Shown: positions 18,216 through 27,369, counted from the stretch's first letter. The stretch is DNA of 64,000 nt from Methanosarcinaceae archaeon (GCA_020055655.1 JAIPUR010000005.1:1-64000); one strand, 5' to 3'. The notes: generated by a model not told the origin, from the sequence alone. Numbers and translations: made by a program.

Positions 18216-18644
18216 ATGACATCGGATTTAGAAAATTTATATAATGAAATGATGGATGAAGCTGTAGATGATACTGAAAAAGTATGTACATCCCTGATCT
18301 TTGAATTTGGAGCAAAGGTCAGTGAACTTATGACCCTTAAAGCAAATAACTTTGAGAAAGAAGGAAATGACCTTTTAATTGCAATTCCAAATATGGCAAG
18401 CCTTGAGTACCAGACAAGTGTTGAAGTTGCACACAGAAAGATGAAACTTGAATTATCAAAAAATCTGGTTGAAAAAGCACTTGAATCTCCTAATCCAACA
18501 TTCTTCAGTAAAAACGTGATTGACAGACTTAAAGCTAAAGGATTAGATACAGACGACATAATGGAAATGAGAACCACGGAATTGAAAGAGAAGGGATTTA
18601 CTCAAAGAGAAGTTGACGAGTTTATGGGAGTTAAGCTCACATAA
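18216..18644 (+). CDS. Small protein resembling a degenerate tyrosine-recombinase catalytic domain
   Basis: 142 residues, ATG behind GGAG. No confident family. The order of elements resembles a tyrosine recombinase catalytic domain: FEFGAKVSELMTLKANNF looks like the first-arginine helix (usually GLRVSELL) but has Lys in place of Arg, and DDIMEMRTTELKEKGFTQRE with VDEFMGVK resembles the HxxR and LGH region with Arg kept but the histidines and the nucleophilic tyrosine missing. If related, it cannot recombine DNA. It follows fprA after 57 bases on the same strand and could share its transcript. The resemblance is a reading by eye. Confidence 0.55.
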   Translation: MTSDLENLYNEMMDEAVDDTEKVCTSLIFEFGAKVSELMTLKANNFEKEGNDLLIAIPNMASLEYQTSVEVAHRKMKLELSKNLVEKALESPNPTFFSKNVIDRLKAKGLDTDDIMEMRTTELKEKGFTQREVDEFMGVKLT

Positions 18645-18662
18645 TAATGTCAATTATTCAAC

Positions 18663-18698
18663 TCGCTTTCTTTTTCTCTATTTTTACTTTTCTTTTCG
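18663..18698 (+). terminator. T-rich archaeal terminator
   Basis: Several runs of four to five T broken by C or A follow the stop at 18644, the usual form of archaeal intrinsic termination. No hairpin is needed or seen. Confidence 0.4.
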
Positions 18699-18835
18699 CA
18701 ATCATAGCCTCTATTTTCAAATAAAGACAATAGTGATTGTTCTCAATAATCTAATTGTCCCGAATTAAAATTATTTAGATGCTGAAATACAACTAAAATA
18801 AAATGCAATTAGCTTAAATAAAAAAGGAAAGAAAA

Positions 18836-19678
18836 TCAAACTTCTTTCACAACACGGAAACCAATATCATTTTTGCGACTTCCTTCGCCCATGTCATCCC
18901 TGTGTCCTGAGCGGCAGTTCTCAGCAGCATTGTCCCAGCTTCCACCACGGTAAACACGACGATCAACTCCACCTTCCCATACTCTGCTATCAGATGGTGC
19001 TCCCTGGTAATTGCTGTGATATTCATCCATCACCCATTCAGCAACGTTACCGTGGACATCATAAAGTCCCCATGCATTTGCTTCTTTCATACCAACTGGA
19101 TGAGTCTTGTCTTCTGAGTTCTCAGTAAACCATGCATATTGGAATAGTTCAGCTTCCTCTGAGCCCCCGAATGAATATGCTGTATTGGTTCCAGCCCTTG
19201 CTGCATATTCCCATTCAGCCTCTGTTGGAAGCCTGTAACTATCCGTTTCTTCCATTTTATTGAGCTTATCCAGGAACCTGTTTGCATCTGACCAGGATAC
19301 TTTGTCTACAGGATGATCGCTGCCTTTGAATTCAGATGGTTCGGTACCCATTACTGTCTTCCATTCTTCCTGTGTCACTTCATAAACACCAATGTAGAAG
19401 TCATTAGGAACTGTGACCTGGCGAGTAGGCCTTTCGTCTCTGTCACTGTACAGTTCATCCTCTGGAGAACCCATTATGAATTCACCGGATTCGATCATTA
19501 CAAATTCCATGCCAATTGAATTGGTAATGGTACTGTCATCCACTTCTTCCCCTTCTTCGACAACTACTGTGCTTTCTTCTTCGACCACTGCCTCTTCAGA
19601 GTCAGCACAGCCACTGGAAAATACAGCAAGCATTAACATAACACATAGTATAGATATTTTCAATATATTTTTGGCCAA
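18836..19678 (-). CDS. Formylglycine-generating-enzyme-like lipoprotein
   Basis: 280 residues. The N-terminus is a lipoprotein signal (LMLAVFSSGC, lipobox SSGC), so it should be anchored outside the cell. After an acidic linker comes an FGE-sulfatase domain: NSIGMEFVMIESGEFIMGS, YEVTQEEW, HPVDKVSWSDA, YRLPTEAEWEYAARAG, GLYDVHGNVAEWVMD and VYRGGSWDNAAENCRSGHR. True FGE uses a cysteine pair for copper; this protein keeps only the final NCRSGHR cysteine, so enzymatic formylglycine formation is doubtful and a binding role is more likely. TTG at 19678 follows AGGGGGC and is the best start. Confidence 0.8.
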   Translation of the reverse strand: MAKNILKISILCVMLMLAVFSSGCADSEEAVVEEESTVVVEEGEEVDDSTITNSIGMEFVMIESGEFIMGSPEDELYSDRDERPTRQVTVPNDFYIGVYEVTQEEWKTVMGTEPSEFKGSDHPVDKVSWSDANRFLDKLNKMEETDSYRLPTEAEWEYAARAGTNTAYSFGGSEEAELFQYAWFTENSEDKTHPVGMKEANAWGLYDVHGNVAEWVMDEYHSNYQGAPSDSRVWEGGVDRRVYRGGSWDNAAENCRSGHRDDMGEGSRKNDIGFRVVKEV

Positions 19679-19832
19679 AAAATGCCCCCTTTGTAATTAA
19701 TGATTATGTCATTTAATTAACAGTGTAATTTAAATGTTTTGTTATATCATAAAAAGAAGAGTAAAATCAAAAATGGATATAACAGAACAAAAATAGAATA
19801 CAGAAATGATGTGGATAAACAGATTTTTTAGA

Positions 19833-20198
19833 TCATTCTCCATCAAAGGCTATATTCTGGATATTTTCAAGTAATATATCCGAGAATACCAATTTTTCAA
19901 TGGTTCTAGCAACATATTTCCTATTTTGGTGCTTTTGGATGTCTTCGTTTGTCCTGAGATCAGAATCGACCTGTATCCTTACAAGTGCGAATCGAAATGA
20001 ATCTTCATCTGCTATCTGCAGATTAAAGAATGCTTCCAGATAATAAGGAAGCTTGTATGGCTGATCTATAACTTCACAAAGATAAAGTATTTCTTCCGGA
20101 ATCTCAGAAAGTGAATCCTGAACATCCATGCTTCCTGTAAGCAGTTTTAGCGTATCAACTGAATAGTTTCTGCCATTGATGATCACAAACCGATCCAT
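19833..20198 (-). CDS. Hypothetical protein downstream of cobY
   Basis: 121 residues, ATG start. I do not recognise it. It is acidic, soluble and helix-rich, beginning MDRFVIINGRNYSVDTLKLL, with no cysteine pair or membrane segment. It lies 15 bases behind cobY on the same strand, so it may be the last gene of the cobalamin operon. No function is proposed. Confidence 0.6.
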   Translation of the reverse strand: MDRFVIINGRNYSVDTLKLLTGSMDVQDSLSEIPEEILYLCEVIDQPYKLPYYLEAFFNLQIADEDSFRFALVRIQVDSDLRTNEDIQKHQNRKYVARTIEKLVFSDILLENIQNIAFDGE

Positions 20199-20213
20199 AC
20201 AAGTATCCTCCGA

Positions 20214-20855
20214 TCAATGTTTTTGTTGAAGAGCAGTCTTTTCAGCAAGTATCTCAGTTAGTATCTCTTTACACTTTTTCAGTTCAGATACTGTATTGAT
20301 ATTAAGTGCCAGCTCCTTACGATCAAGGATCAAGCTTTCATAATCCTGCTCATTATCAACATCTTTTCCATCTAATATATTTATTCCAGCAGGAACTATC
20401 AACCTGCCAGCCCAGTTGAAAACTGTATCAGGACGAATTCCAAGGCCTTTGCAAACAGTTATTGGCGAGAATACCGACATTGCCGGTTTTTGGCATTTAT
20501 CATATTCACTGATTATATCTTCAATAATCTCTGGATTTAAAAGAGGAATATCCGCCATTAGTATAAGTACAGGATCATCGATCCCGGCACTTTTTACAGC
20601 GTGTATCATATCCCCCACATAATTCCCACCACCAGTCTGAATAACTTTGACCCGGCCTTCGTAGAGCGATTCTACAAAGTCACCGGTACTGGGAGTTGCC
20701 GGAGAAACAGCAACATAGATACTTCCTATAATCTCAGTATCTTCGAGAGCTTCAATTACATACGATATTAAGGGCTTTCCAAGGAGCTCAACCCTGGGTT
20801 TTTCACCCATACCAAGTCTGCTTCCAAAACCACCTGCCATTATTATAGCGTCCAA
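20214..20855 (-). CDS. cobY: Adenosylcobinamide-phosphate guanylyltransferase, archaeal CobY
   Basis: 213 residues with a nucleotidyltransferase fold: MDAIIMAGGFGSRLGMGEKP is the GTP-binding loop and LMADIPLL the metal-binding strand. CobY activates adenosylcobinamide phosphate to the GDP form and replaces the bifunctional bacterial CobU in archaea; it has no kinase domain. It overlaps the end of cobS by 13 bases. The last 10 residues (EKTALQQKH) are variable. Confidence 0.9.
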   Translation of the reverse strand: MDAIIMAGGFGSRLGMGEKPRVELLGKPLISYVIEALEDTEIIGSIYVAVSPATPSTGDFVESLYEGRVKVIQTGGGNYVGDMIHAVKSAGIDDPVLILMADIPLLNPEIIEDIISEYDKCQKPAMSVFSPITVCKGLGIRPDTVFNWAGRLIVPAGINILDGKDVDNEQDYESLILDRKELALNINTVSELKKCKEILTEILAEKTALQQKH

Positions 20856-21673
20856 GGAAGACCTCCAAGGTCATACTTTAAAGCAAGAGTTATCACGATC
20901 AAAGAAATTATTCTGCCGATCTCATTAGAAGATCCTATTACATCACCATTGACTCCACCAAAGTGCCTTTTACTCACGTTCATCAAAATAAAAGTTGCAA
21001 TAATGGAAGCAAGGAAAGCAAAGATACCCACCAGAGCCATATCCAGATAATAGAAAGCAAGTGCACAGGGCACTATACCCAATACAAAACCAGCGAGATA
21101 CTTAGGTAGTGTAGTATTTTCCACAAGTATTGAACCCAGACCTTCATGAATAGATTTACCGAAGGCTGCAACGGTAAGCATTGACTGTTTTGCAGATATT
21201 TCCGCCACAAACATTGACAGGAGAACAATAAGTGCTATGCTTACCCCTGTATCTGCAGATGTGGCACTAGCCTCATCAAGGAGAGATAGCAAAGAAGAAT
21301 ACAGTGAAAGAATAATAAGGGATGCAAATGCAACTCCACCGATTCCAAGTGACATATCCTTGAGTGCCTTGACCTTCTTCTCAAGTGAACCATGAGCGGT
21401 CATACCATCCCCTATATCTGCAATTCCATCAAGATGGTTCAAGCCTGTAAGGTAGTATATGAAAACTATAGTAAGAACAGCAGTTAACTGGAAAGACAGT
21501 GCTGATGCCAGAACATAGGATACTAGCCCTATCATCAGACCAATCACAATTCCTACCAACATATGCAAATATGTCCTTTTGAAAAACTCATCCAGCCCCT
21601 CCATTGTGATTCCCACAGGAATCGTTGAAAGGAAACCAAAACTTGAGCGAACTGCTAATAAAAATGCATTCAT
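20843..21673 (-). CDS. cobS: Adenosylcobinamide-GDP ribazoletransferase (cobalamin synthase)
   Basis: 276 residues, polytopic membrane protein. It carries the CobS signature FYLTGLNHLDGIADIGDG-like segment (here YYLTGLNHLDGIADIGDG), with acidic residues for metal binding. CobS joins the lower ligand to adenosylcobinamide-GDP. The ATG at 21673 gives the conserved opening MNAFLLAVRSSFGFLSTIPV; an upstream in-frame start would add 34 residues that overlap the end of cobZ. It is followed with overlap by cobY. Confidence 0.92.
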   Translation of the reverse strand: MNAFLLAVRSSFGFLSTIPVGITMEGLDEFFKRTYLHMLVGIVIGLMIGLVSYVLASALSFQLTAVLTIVFIYYLTGLNHLDGIADIGDGMTAHGSLEKKVKALKDMSLGIGGVAFASLIILSLYSSLLSLLDEASATSADTGVSIALIVLLSMFVAEISAKQSMLTVAAFGKSIHEGLGSILVENTTLPKYLAGFVLGIVPCALAFYYLDMALVGIFAFLASIIATFILMNVSKRHFGGVNGDVIGSSNEIGRIISLIVITLALKYDLGGLPWTL

Positions 21674-21698
21674 CTGGATATCACACCACCTTGATTGT

Positions 21699-22259
21699 TT
21701 AATTTTCAGATTTGCCTGAAGATGAGCGGGCTGCTTCAGCCATGGCCCTTGTGTACATATTTGCAGAAACTCCACCTATGAGTCCGCCAATAACATCATC
21801 CATGAAAGGTCCCAGAGTGGAAAGTAAACCTGGCTTTTTCTTGTCAAAACGGACAAACTCGAACATTCCTTTATCACCACTTATGTATTTTGAAATGCTC
21901 ATCCCGATAACCTCATCAGCGATCAGGAATGTAAGATCCCTTTCATAAGAACTTTTACTTATATTTGGAAGAGTACCGGCCTTCCCTTCCCTTTCCAGCA
22001 GTATTCCAGAATAAACAAGCATGCAGAGATTTGGATCAGAAAGTGCTATGTCAAGTTCTTCAAGGAACCTTTCTTGTGCAAGTTCTCTTGTTTCGATACC
22101 AGGGTGAGGCGCATAAAGCTCCATAGCAGAGTCTACAAGCATGTCTATAGTTATCCCCTGATTGTCAAGTATCTCGACAATATCATGCATGATCTCACCT
22201 TCCAGCTCTTCTGCCTGACCTTTTTTACGATTTTCAGATTCAATGTCAGATAGTTTCAT
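21699..22259 (-). CDS. cobZ: Alpha-ribazole phosphate phosphatase CobZ
   Basis: 186 residues. The C-terminal domain resembles phosphatidylglycerophosphatase A (ADEVIGMSISKYISGDKG and FMDDVIGGLIGGV). CobZ of Methanosarcina mazei is known to dephosphorylate alpha-ribazole phosphate, replacing bacterial CobC. The N-terminal half, with DNQGITIDMLVDSAMELY, is the archaeal part. It lies between cbiB and cobS on the same strand; a pentanucleotide repeat array is in its upstream gap. Confidence 0.85.
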   Translation of the reverse strand: MKLSDIESENRKKGQAEELEGEIMHDIVEILDNQGITIDMLVDSAMELYAPHPGIETRELAQERFLEELDIALSDPNLCMLVYSGILLEREGKAGTLPNISKSSYERDLTFLIADEVIGMSISKYISGDKGMFEFVRFDKKKPGLLSTLGPFMDDVIGGLIGGVSANMYTRAMAEAARSSSGKSEN

Positions 22260-22297
22260 TCAAATCACTCTGCTTGTCAAATTTAAATTCAAATTTA

Positions 22298-22332
22298 AAG
22301 TTAAGTTAAGTTAAGTTAAGTTAAGTTGAGTT
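22298..22332. repeat. AAGTT pentanucleotide array
   Basis: Six perfect AAGTT units (22298-22327) and a seventh degenerate one (GAGTT) fill the short gap between cbiB and cobZ. Such arrays expand and contract by slippage. The array begins about 38 bases upstream of the cobZ start (22259), so a change in length would alter the cobZ leader or promoter spacing. Confidence 0.9.
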
Positions 22333-22339
22333 TAACCGA

Positions 22340-23335
22340 TCAGATTAATGTTACATTATTAATAGAATAAATAACCACTGAATAGAATACGATAGCTAAA
22401 AAGGAAGCTACCATTATTATCCACGCAGTAAGCTTAATGTCTTCTGACACAGGGAGAGAGTAATCTTTCCCCAGTACATAGGCATTTGGTTTTTCGAGTT
22501 TGACCCCGAGAGCACCAGCAATGGAAGCCATTGGAAATCCGGAGTTTGGAGATGGTGTTTTGAGGCAGTCAGAGAAAGCACAGCTTAATGCCCTTGATGC
22601 ACTCACATTTCTTCCGCTTTTAAAAAATATTTTTACAATCAAAGATGCAGCGGCTATAAAGAATATAGATATTCGGGCAGGTACCCAGTTGAAAAGATCA
22701 TCCATTTTTGCTGAGAACCAACCTATATCAAGGTGTTTCTCATCCTTGTATCCAACCATGGAATCAAGTGTACTGACTGCCTTGAACATATAAGCTGCAA
22801 TAAGACCAAAAGGACCGAATGCGGAATAGAAAAAAAGTGGCGTTAATATTCCATCAACATAATTCTCAGATACTGTCTCAATAATGGATGATGAAACATG
22901 CCCCTCATCAAGTTTTGAAGTATCCCTGCTAACATACATAGATAGGTTTTTTCTGGCATTGTCAATTTTACCGGAATCAAGTTCTTTTCCGACATCAACA
23001 GCGGCTTCGAACAGACAACGTACTGAAAATGTTGATTTAAGGAAATAGGCTGCCACAAGAATACGTATTATTTTAGGTATTGCATCTATACTAAAGAATA
23101 AAAGTACAATATATGCAATAGCCATTGCAAAGAATATAGTAGAGAGACCCAGAACTATTCCATATAACCTTCTGTTCTTTGCAGGTGCTTTTGCCTTAAA
23201 TTTGGAGATCAGATTCCCCATCCATACAACCGGATGGATCGCAAATGGTGGTTCACTCAATAAAAGATCGTAAACATATGCTACAAAAAGAATAGATAGC
23301 AAGTCTGTGAGCCCAAGCTCTACAGGCACTATCAT
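22340..23335 (-). CDS. cbiB: Adenosylcobinamide-phosphate synthase
   Basis: 331 residues with five or more membrane helices. Characteristic parts are DLLLSEPPFAIHPVVWMGNL at the start, YVSRDTSKLDEGHVSSSIIE and ETVSENYVDGILTPLFFY in the middle, and SPNSGFPMASIAGALGVKL near the end. The enzyme attaches aminopropanol phosphate, made by CobD, to adenosylcobyric acid. Its ATG overlaps the stop of the upstream cobD by four bases (ATGA), so the two are translationally coupled, matching their consecutive steps. Confidence 0.93.
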   Translation of the reverse strand: MIVPVELGLTDLLSILFVAYVYDLLLSEPPFAIHPVVWMGNLISKFKAKAPAKNRRLYGIVLGLSTIFFAMAIAYIVLLFFSIDAIPKIIRILVAAYFLKSTFSVRCLFEAAVDVGKELDSGKIDNARKNLSMYVSRDTSKLDEGHVSSSIIETVSENYVDGILTPLFFYSAFGPFGLIAAYMFKAVSTLDSMVGYKDEKHLDIGWFSAKMDDLFNWVPARISIFFIAAASLIVKIFFKSGRNVSASRALSCAFSDCLKTPSPNSGFPMASIAGALGVKLEKPNAYVLGKDYSLPVSEDIKLTAWIIMVASFLAIVFYSVVIYSINNVTLI

Positions 23336-24825
23336 AGGTGTGTCTCCATGACATTTTTCCAGGCTTTTTCAAGACTTTCTTTACCTCTTCCTTCCTTTGT
23401 AAATATGGCAATGAGTCCGTCGACAACTTCCGGTTTGTGGATCACATTACAATAAAGGCAACTCCATACATGACCACCACTGGAACTATCTATCCACTGG
23501 CCACCTGTGCGTTCATCCTCACATGGGTAGAATGGGCAGAAACAGAATGTACAATCCTGATCCTCAAAGTGGCAACAATAGTAATCACATTCAAGATTGC
23601 TTCCCATCCTTCCACACTTTGCTGCATTCTCAAGATTGGTATCAAGATATATCTCTGCCTGTTCTCTGCCCCATTCGTAGATCACCTGCTTAATGGTAGC
23701 TACTACCTTTTCATTTTCAGCCCTTGTTCTGATAGCGATTCTAATAAAATTGTCACCAATTTCTTGGAAAGAATTACAATCGCGTATGAGAACTGCATGT
23801 GATGCCATACGCTCTGAAAGTTCAGTTGAATTCAATGACAGATCAGTGATATCAACAAATATGTAATTAACACTGCTCTCTATTGGTTTAAAACCCCGGC
23901 GAGATAGTTTTTCCATCAGGAAATACCTTTCTGTTTCAATGAACTTGCGGGATTCCACAAGGTAGCGGCTATTGACACCACCATCCATATTCAAAAGAGC
24001 AGTTGCTACTGTGTCAGCTATGCAACCAAGATTCCAGGAAAGTCTCGCGTTGTTGAGAACCTTTGCAAGTGATGAGTTAGCAATTCCGAATCCCATCCTT
24101 ATCCCAGGAATAGCAAAAGACTTTGTCAGTGAGCGCTGTATGAAAAGATATTCGTTACCTTCAACCATATCCGCGGTGCTCTGTGAAGGATCAGCAAGTT
24201 CTATGAAAGCCTCATCAACGAAGAGGATGGTTTTGTGTAGTGCACATTTTTCTGCAAGACCTATGATCTGTTCCCTGCTCAAAAGTCTGCCTGTTGGATT
24301 ATTAGGAGTACACACGAAAAGTATCTTAGCCTCATCAAGAAGCTCATTATCAAGTTCAAAGATGTCTTCCTGAAGCACATATTTTATATTCGCCCCAAGA
24401 ACCTCACACTGAACTTCATACTCACTGAATGTGGGTTGTGGGATGAGCACTGTGTCACCGTCATTAATAGTACATTCTGCAACAAGACGGATTATCTCTG
24501 TGGAACCATTACCTGGTATTATATTATCAGCGGTAACGCCCATTTTAACAAATCTTGCAGCAGCTTCCCTGAAATCATTATAGCGATTATCAGGATATTG
24601 TTCCATTTTTTCCAGACCTTTATTTAAAAGGTCCTGCAGATCCATTCCGGTATAGGCATGATCAAATGGAGTTCCATAAGGATTCAAACTTGCACTTGCA
24701 TCAAGAATCTCATCTTCTGGGATGGAATGTTCCTGAGCATTCTTTTTGATCAATCCACCATGTGATGGAGGATTCAGTTCTAAAAGGTGCTTTTTTACCG
24801 GAAGGGATGGTTTATGCTCTGACAT
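23332..24825 (-). CDS. cobD: L-threonine-O-3-phosphate decarboxylase with C-terminal metal domain
   Basis: 497 residues. Residues 1-370 are a fold-type I PLP enzyme: HGG near 25, CTPNNPTGRLL, LFVDEAFIELAD, and the Schiff-base lysine in RSLTKSFAIPG (K235). The C-terminal 110 residues carry CDYYCCHF, QDCTFCFCPFYPC and WSCLYCNVIH, a cysteine-rich metal domain. The M. mazei enzyme of this layout is reported to have both threonine kinase and threonine-phosphate decarboxylase activity and to contain metal centres. It makes the aminopropanol phosphate used by CbiB. ATG at 24825 is preferred over GTG at 24834. Confidence 0.92.
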   Translation of the reverse strand: MSEHKPSLPVKKHLLELNPPSHGGLIKKNAQEHSIPEDEILDASASLNPYGTPFDHAYTGMDLQDLLNKGLEKMEQYPDNRYNDFREAAARFVKMGVTADNIIPGNGSTEIIRLVAECTINDGDTVLIPQPTFSEYEVQCEVLGANIKYVLQEDIFELDNELLDEAKILFVCTPNNPTGRLLSREQIIGLAEKCALHKTILFVDEAFIELADPSQSTADMVEGNEYLFIQRSLTKSFAIPGIRMGFGIANSSLAKVLNNARLSWNLGCIADTVATALLNMDGGVNSRYLVESRKFIETERYFLMEKLSRRGFKPIESSVNYIFVDITDLSLNSTELSERMASHAVLIRDCNSFQEIGDNFIRIAIRTRAENEKVVATIKQVIYEWGREQAEIYLDTNLENAAKCGRMGSNLECDYYCCHFEDQDCTFCFCPFYPCEDERTGGQWIDSSSGGHVWSCLYCNVIHKPEVVDGLIAIFTKEGRGKESLEKAWKNVMETHL

Positions 24826-24867
24826 GATAATCACAAAACTCTTGTTAATTAGATGTACGAAATATGT

Positions 24868-26403
24868 TCAACTTTTTTTAGAATCGGATATTTTTTCCAG
24901 ATATGGTTCTATTACTCCAACCCATGCTCTATTAATATTTTTATCTGTGTCCCCTTCATGCATCAGCACATCGAGTACAGCTTCAGCATTATGAGCCTGG
25001 TGCAATATGTTACAGAACTCACAGCTCCAAACTTGTCCACCGGTTGCGCTCTCTATCCACATTCCACCTGTTCTTTCATCATCACATGGATAGAAAGGGC
25101 AGAAGCAAAAAGTACAATCCTGACCATGAAAATGACATGGATAGTAATCACAATTATTTCTGCTGGAAGCTTCATCACTTCCACCATGCTCAATTGTCTC
25201 TGCCAGTTTTTCCCGTGCTTCTTCTTTGCTATATTTAGCATAGACTTCATCGATCTTATGGAATAATTTGTCAAATTCATTACGTGGGCGGATAGATAAC
25301 CTAAAATATCCTTTTTCACCATCGAAAAAGTCCTTGCAGTCACGTATCAAAAGACCGTGTTCAGCAAATCCGTCGTAAAGTTTTGACGAATCCATGAAAT
25401 GGCCTTTCATGTCCACAAGAATATAATTTGCATTGCTCTCAACTGGTTCGAACCCGAATAATGAGGAAAGATGAGCCATAGTGTACTCTCTTTCTTCCTG
25501 GATGAATTTCCTTGAATCACGTAAATATTTGCTGTCGACACCACCTTCCATACTCAAAATGGAAGTTGCTATCTGTTCAGTGACAGCACCAATATTCCAG
25601 GAAAGACGCGCTGCATTTAGCACTTCGGATATTGTTAGGGATGTAATTCCATAAGAGAACCTTATACCTGGCATTGAAAATGTGTTTGTGATAGAGCGGA
25701 TCACAAATAAGTAATTATTATTGTTTGTAAGGTCTGTGACTGTCTGAGTTGGATCATCGGATAGATCAATAAAAGACTCATCCACTATTAATAATGTTTG
25801 ACATTTGTCACATTTTGAAATTAAGCTCTGAAGATTATTTTTTGTGAGCAATTTACCTGAAGGATTATTGGGATTGGTCAACAATATTGCTTTTATGTCC
25901 GCGAGATCATCTTCCGATAATGACAAAATATGTTCATCCCTTACTCTGGAAACATTGGCACCAAATGATTCACATATACGTATGTATTCCAGTGGACATG
26001 GAACTGAGACTATTAAATCATCTTCTTCATAAACAACACATTCCATAAGCAGACGGAGTATTTCACATGAACCGTTACCTGGCACTATATTTTCTGGTCC
26101 TGTACCATTCTTTAGAAATGAAGCTGCAGCTGCCTTTAACCCTGTGTAACGATTATCGGGATATTGCTCGAGTCTTGATACTGATTCTTTGAGTATCCTG
26201 TCGATATCAAGGTCGCTTTCGGTAATATCAAAGGGATTTCCAAGTGGATTCAGACTTTTGCTGAAATCAAGAATATCTGATTCGGGTAATTTTGACCCGG
26301 ACAGAATTAGATCCAGCTGTCCACCATGATTACACGGAGATAAATCCTTTAGATGATGTTTGAAAGGACAAGGAGTGTTATCTTCAGTCACAATTATCAG
26401 CAC
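24868..26403 (-). CDS. CobD paralogue lacking the PLP lysine, metal domain intact
   Basis: 511 residues, about the same length and layout as the adjacent cobD and 42 bases upstream of it. The PLP-fold landmarks are kept (LNPLGNPF, LTNPNNPSGKLL, LIVDESFIDLSDD, RLSIRPRNEF) but the Schiff-base lysine is Asn240 in RSITNTFSMPG; the codon AAC at 25684-25686 needs two base changes... at the third position only one change to become Lys. The C-terminal cysteine domain (NCDYYPCHF, CTFCFCPFYPC, WSCEFCNILH) is fully conserved. It cannot be a normal PLP decarboxylase; kinase-only, regulatory or subunit roles are possible. The start (GTG 26403 or GTG 26391) is uncertain. Confidence 0.88.
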   Translation of the reverse strand: MLIIVTEDNTPCPFKHHLKDLSPCNHGGQLDLILSGSKLPESDILDFSKSLNPLGNPFDITESDLDIDRILKESVSRLEQYPDNRYTGLKAAAASFLKNGTGPENIVPGNGSCEILRLLMECVVYEEDDLIVSVPCPLEYIRICESFGANVSRVRDEHILSLSEDDLADIKAILLTNPNNPSGKLLTKNNLQSLISKCDKCQTLLIVDESFIDLSDDPTQTVTDLTNNNNYLFVIRSITNTFSMPGIRFSYGITSLTISEVLNAARLSWNIGAVTEQIATSILSMEGGVDSKYLRDSRKFIQEEREYTMAHLSSLFGFEPVESNANYILVDMKGHFMDSSKLYDGFAEHGLLIRDCKDFFDGEKGYFRLSIRPRNEFDKLFHKIDEVYAKYSKEEAREKLAETIEHGGSDEASSRNNCDYYPCHFHGQDCTFCFCPFYPCDDERTGGMWIESATGGQVWSCEFCNILHQAHNAEAVLDVLMHEGDTDKNINRAWVGVIEPYLEKISDSKKS

Positions 26404-26557
26404 AAGGTATGCACATCAGATATATTAATCTATTCAAGTTGAGTTGCGTACTCATCAAGATCATTAGTTAGGGCAAGAACAGATAAATTCATAAAAGGTA
26501 ACAATCAATTCATCATAAGAACTTATAATAAGTCTATAGATCCATGGAGAGAATAAA

Positions 26558-27316
26558 ATGGCAGATGAAATTGATTATGATATCATTGGCAATGATATGC
26601 AAATAGTTGAGATCGAGCTTGATCCGGGGGAATCAGTTAGAGCTGAAGCTGGTGCTATGATGTATATGGGACCAGGAATCAAAATGGATACTTCAACTGG
26701 TGGCGGATTACTCAAAGGCTTAAAAAGAGCAATTACGGGAGAAGGATTTTTCATAACCAGTTTCACACATGAAGGAAAGAATAAAGGATATGTAGCATTT
26801 GGTGCCCCATATCCCGGAAAGGTCATAGCTCTTGATCTTGGCAATCTTGGAGGAAGTTTTCTTTGTCAGAAAGATGCATTCCTATGTGCTGCAAAAGGAA
26901 CAGAGGTCGACATTGCACTCACCAAAAAAATAGGTGCTGGCCTTTTTGGAGGCGAAGGTTTTATACTCCAGAGACTTTCCGGCGATGGAATGGCTTTTGT
27001 ACATGCCGGTGGAACTATTATTAAAAAAGAACTTCAGTCTGGAGAAACGATCAGAGTAGATACCGGGTGTATTACTGCATTTTCAGAGAGTGTAAAGTAT
27101 GATATTCAAATGGCCGGTGGCTTTAAGAATGCTCTCTTTGGTGGGGAGGGGCTGGTACTTGCAAATATGACCGGACCAGGTATCGTATATCTACAGAGTT
27201 TGCCATTTTCCCGCCTTGCTGACAGAATTGTGGCAGCTTCCAGCCATTACCAGAGAGGAGAATCTAATAACGAAGGTACTCTTGGATCACTCCTTGGTGG
27301 TGACAGATCTTTTTAG
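26558..27316 (+). CDS. AIM24/TIGR00266 family protein
   Basis: 252 residues with the glycine-rich beta pattern of the AIM24 family: ELDPGESVRAEAGAMMYMG, then GGGLLKGLKRAITGEGFF, GAGLFGGEGFILQRLSGDG and NALFGGEGLVLANMTGPG. The family occurs in bacteria, archaea and mitochondria and its biochemical role is unknown. There is no signal peptide or membrane helix. The ATG at 26558 follows GGAGAG. The phosphoesterase gene follows after 53 bases on the same strand. Confidence 0.85.
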   Translation: MADEIDYDIIGNDMQIVEIELDPGESVRAEAGAMMYMGPGIKMDTSTGGGLLKGLKRAITGEGFFITSFTHEGKNKGYVAFGAPYPGKVIALDLGNLGGSFLCQKDAFLCAAKGTEVDIALTKKIGAGLFGGEGFILQRLSGDGMAFVHAGGTIIKKELQSGETIRVDTGCITAFSESVKYDIQMAGGFKNALFGGEGLVLANMTGPGIVYLQSLPFSRLADRIVAASSHYQRGESNNEGTLGSLLGGDRSF

Positions 27317-27369
27317 GCAGTATGTCTGAAAGCTGGATACTATAAAAAGAATGTAGGACAGGTTAATTC

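Noticed and set aside
22298-22332. CRISPR-like repeat array
   Set aside because: The units are five bases without spacers; no CRISPR array or cas gene is in the window.
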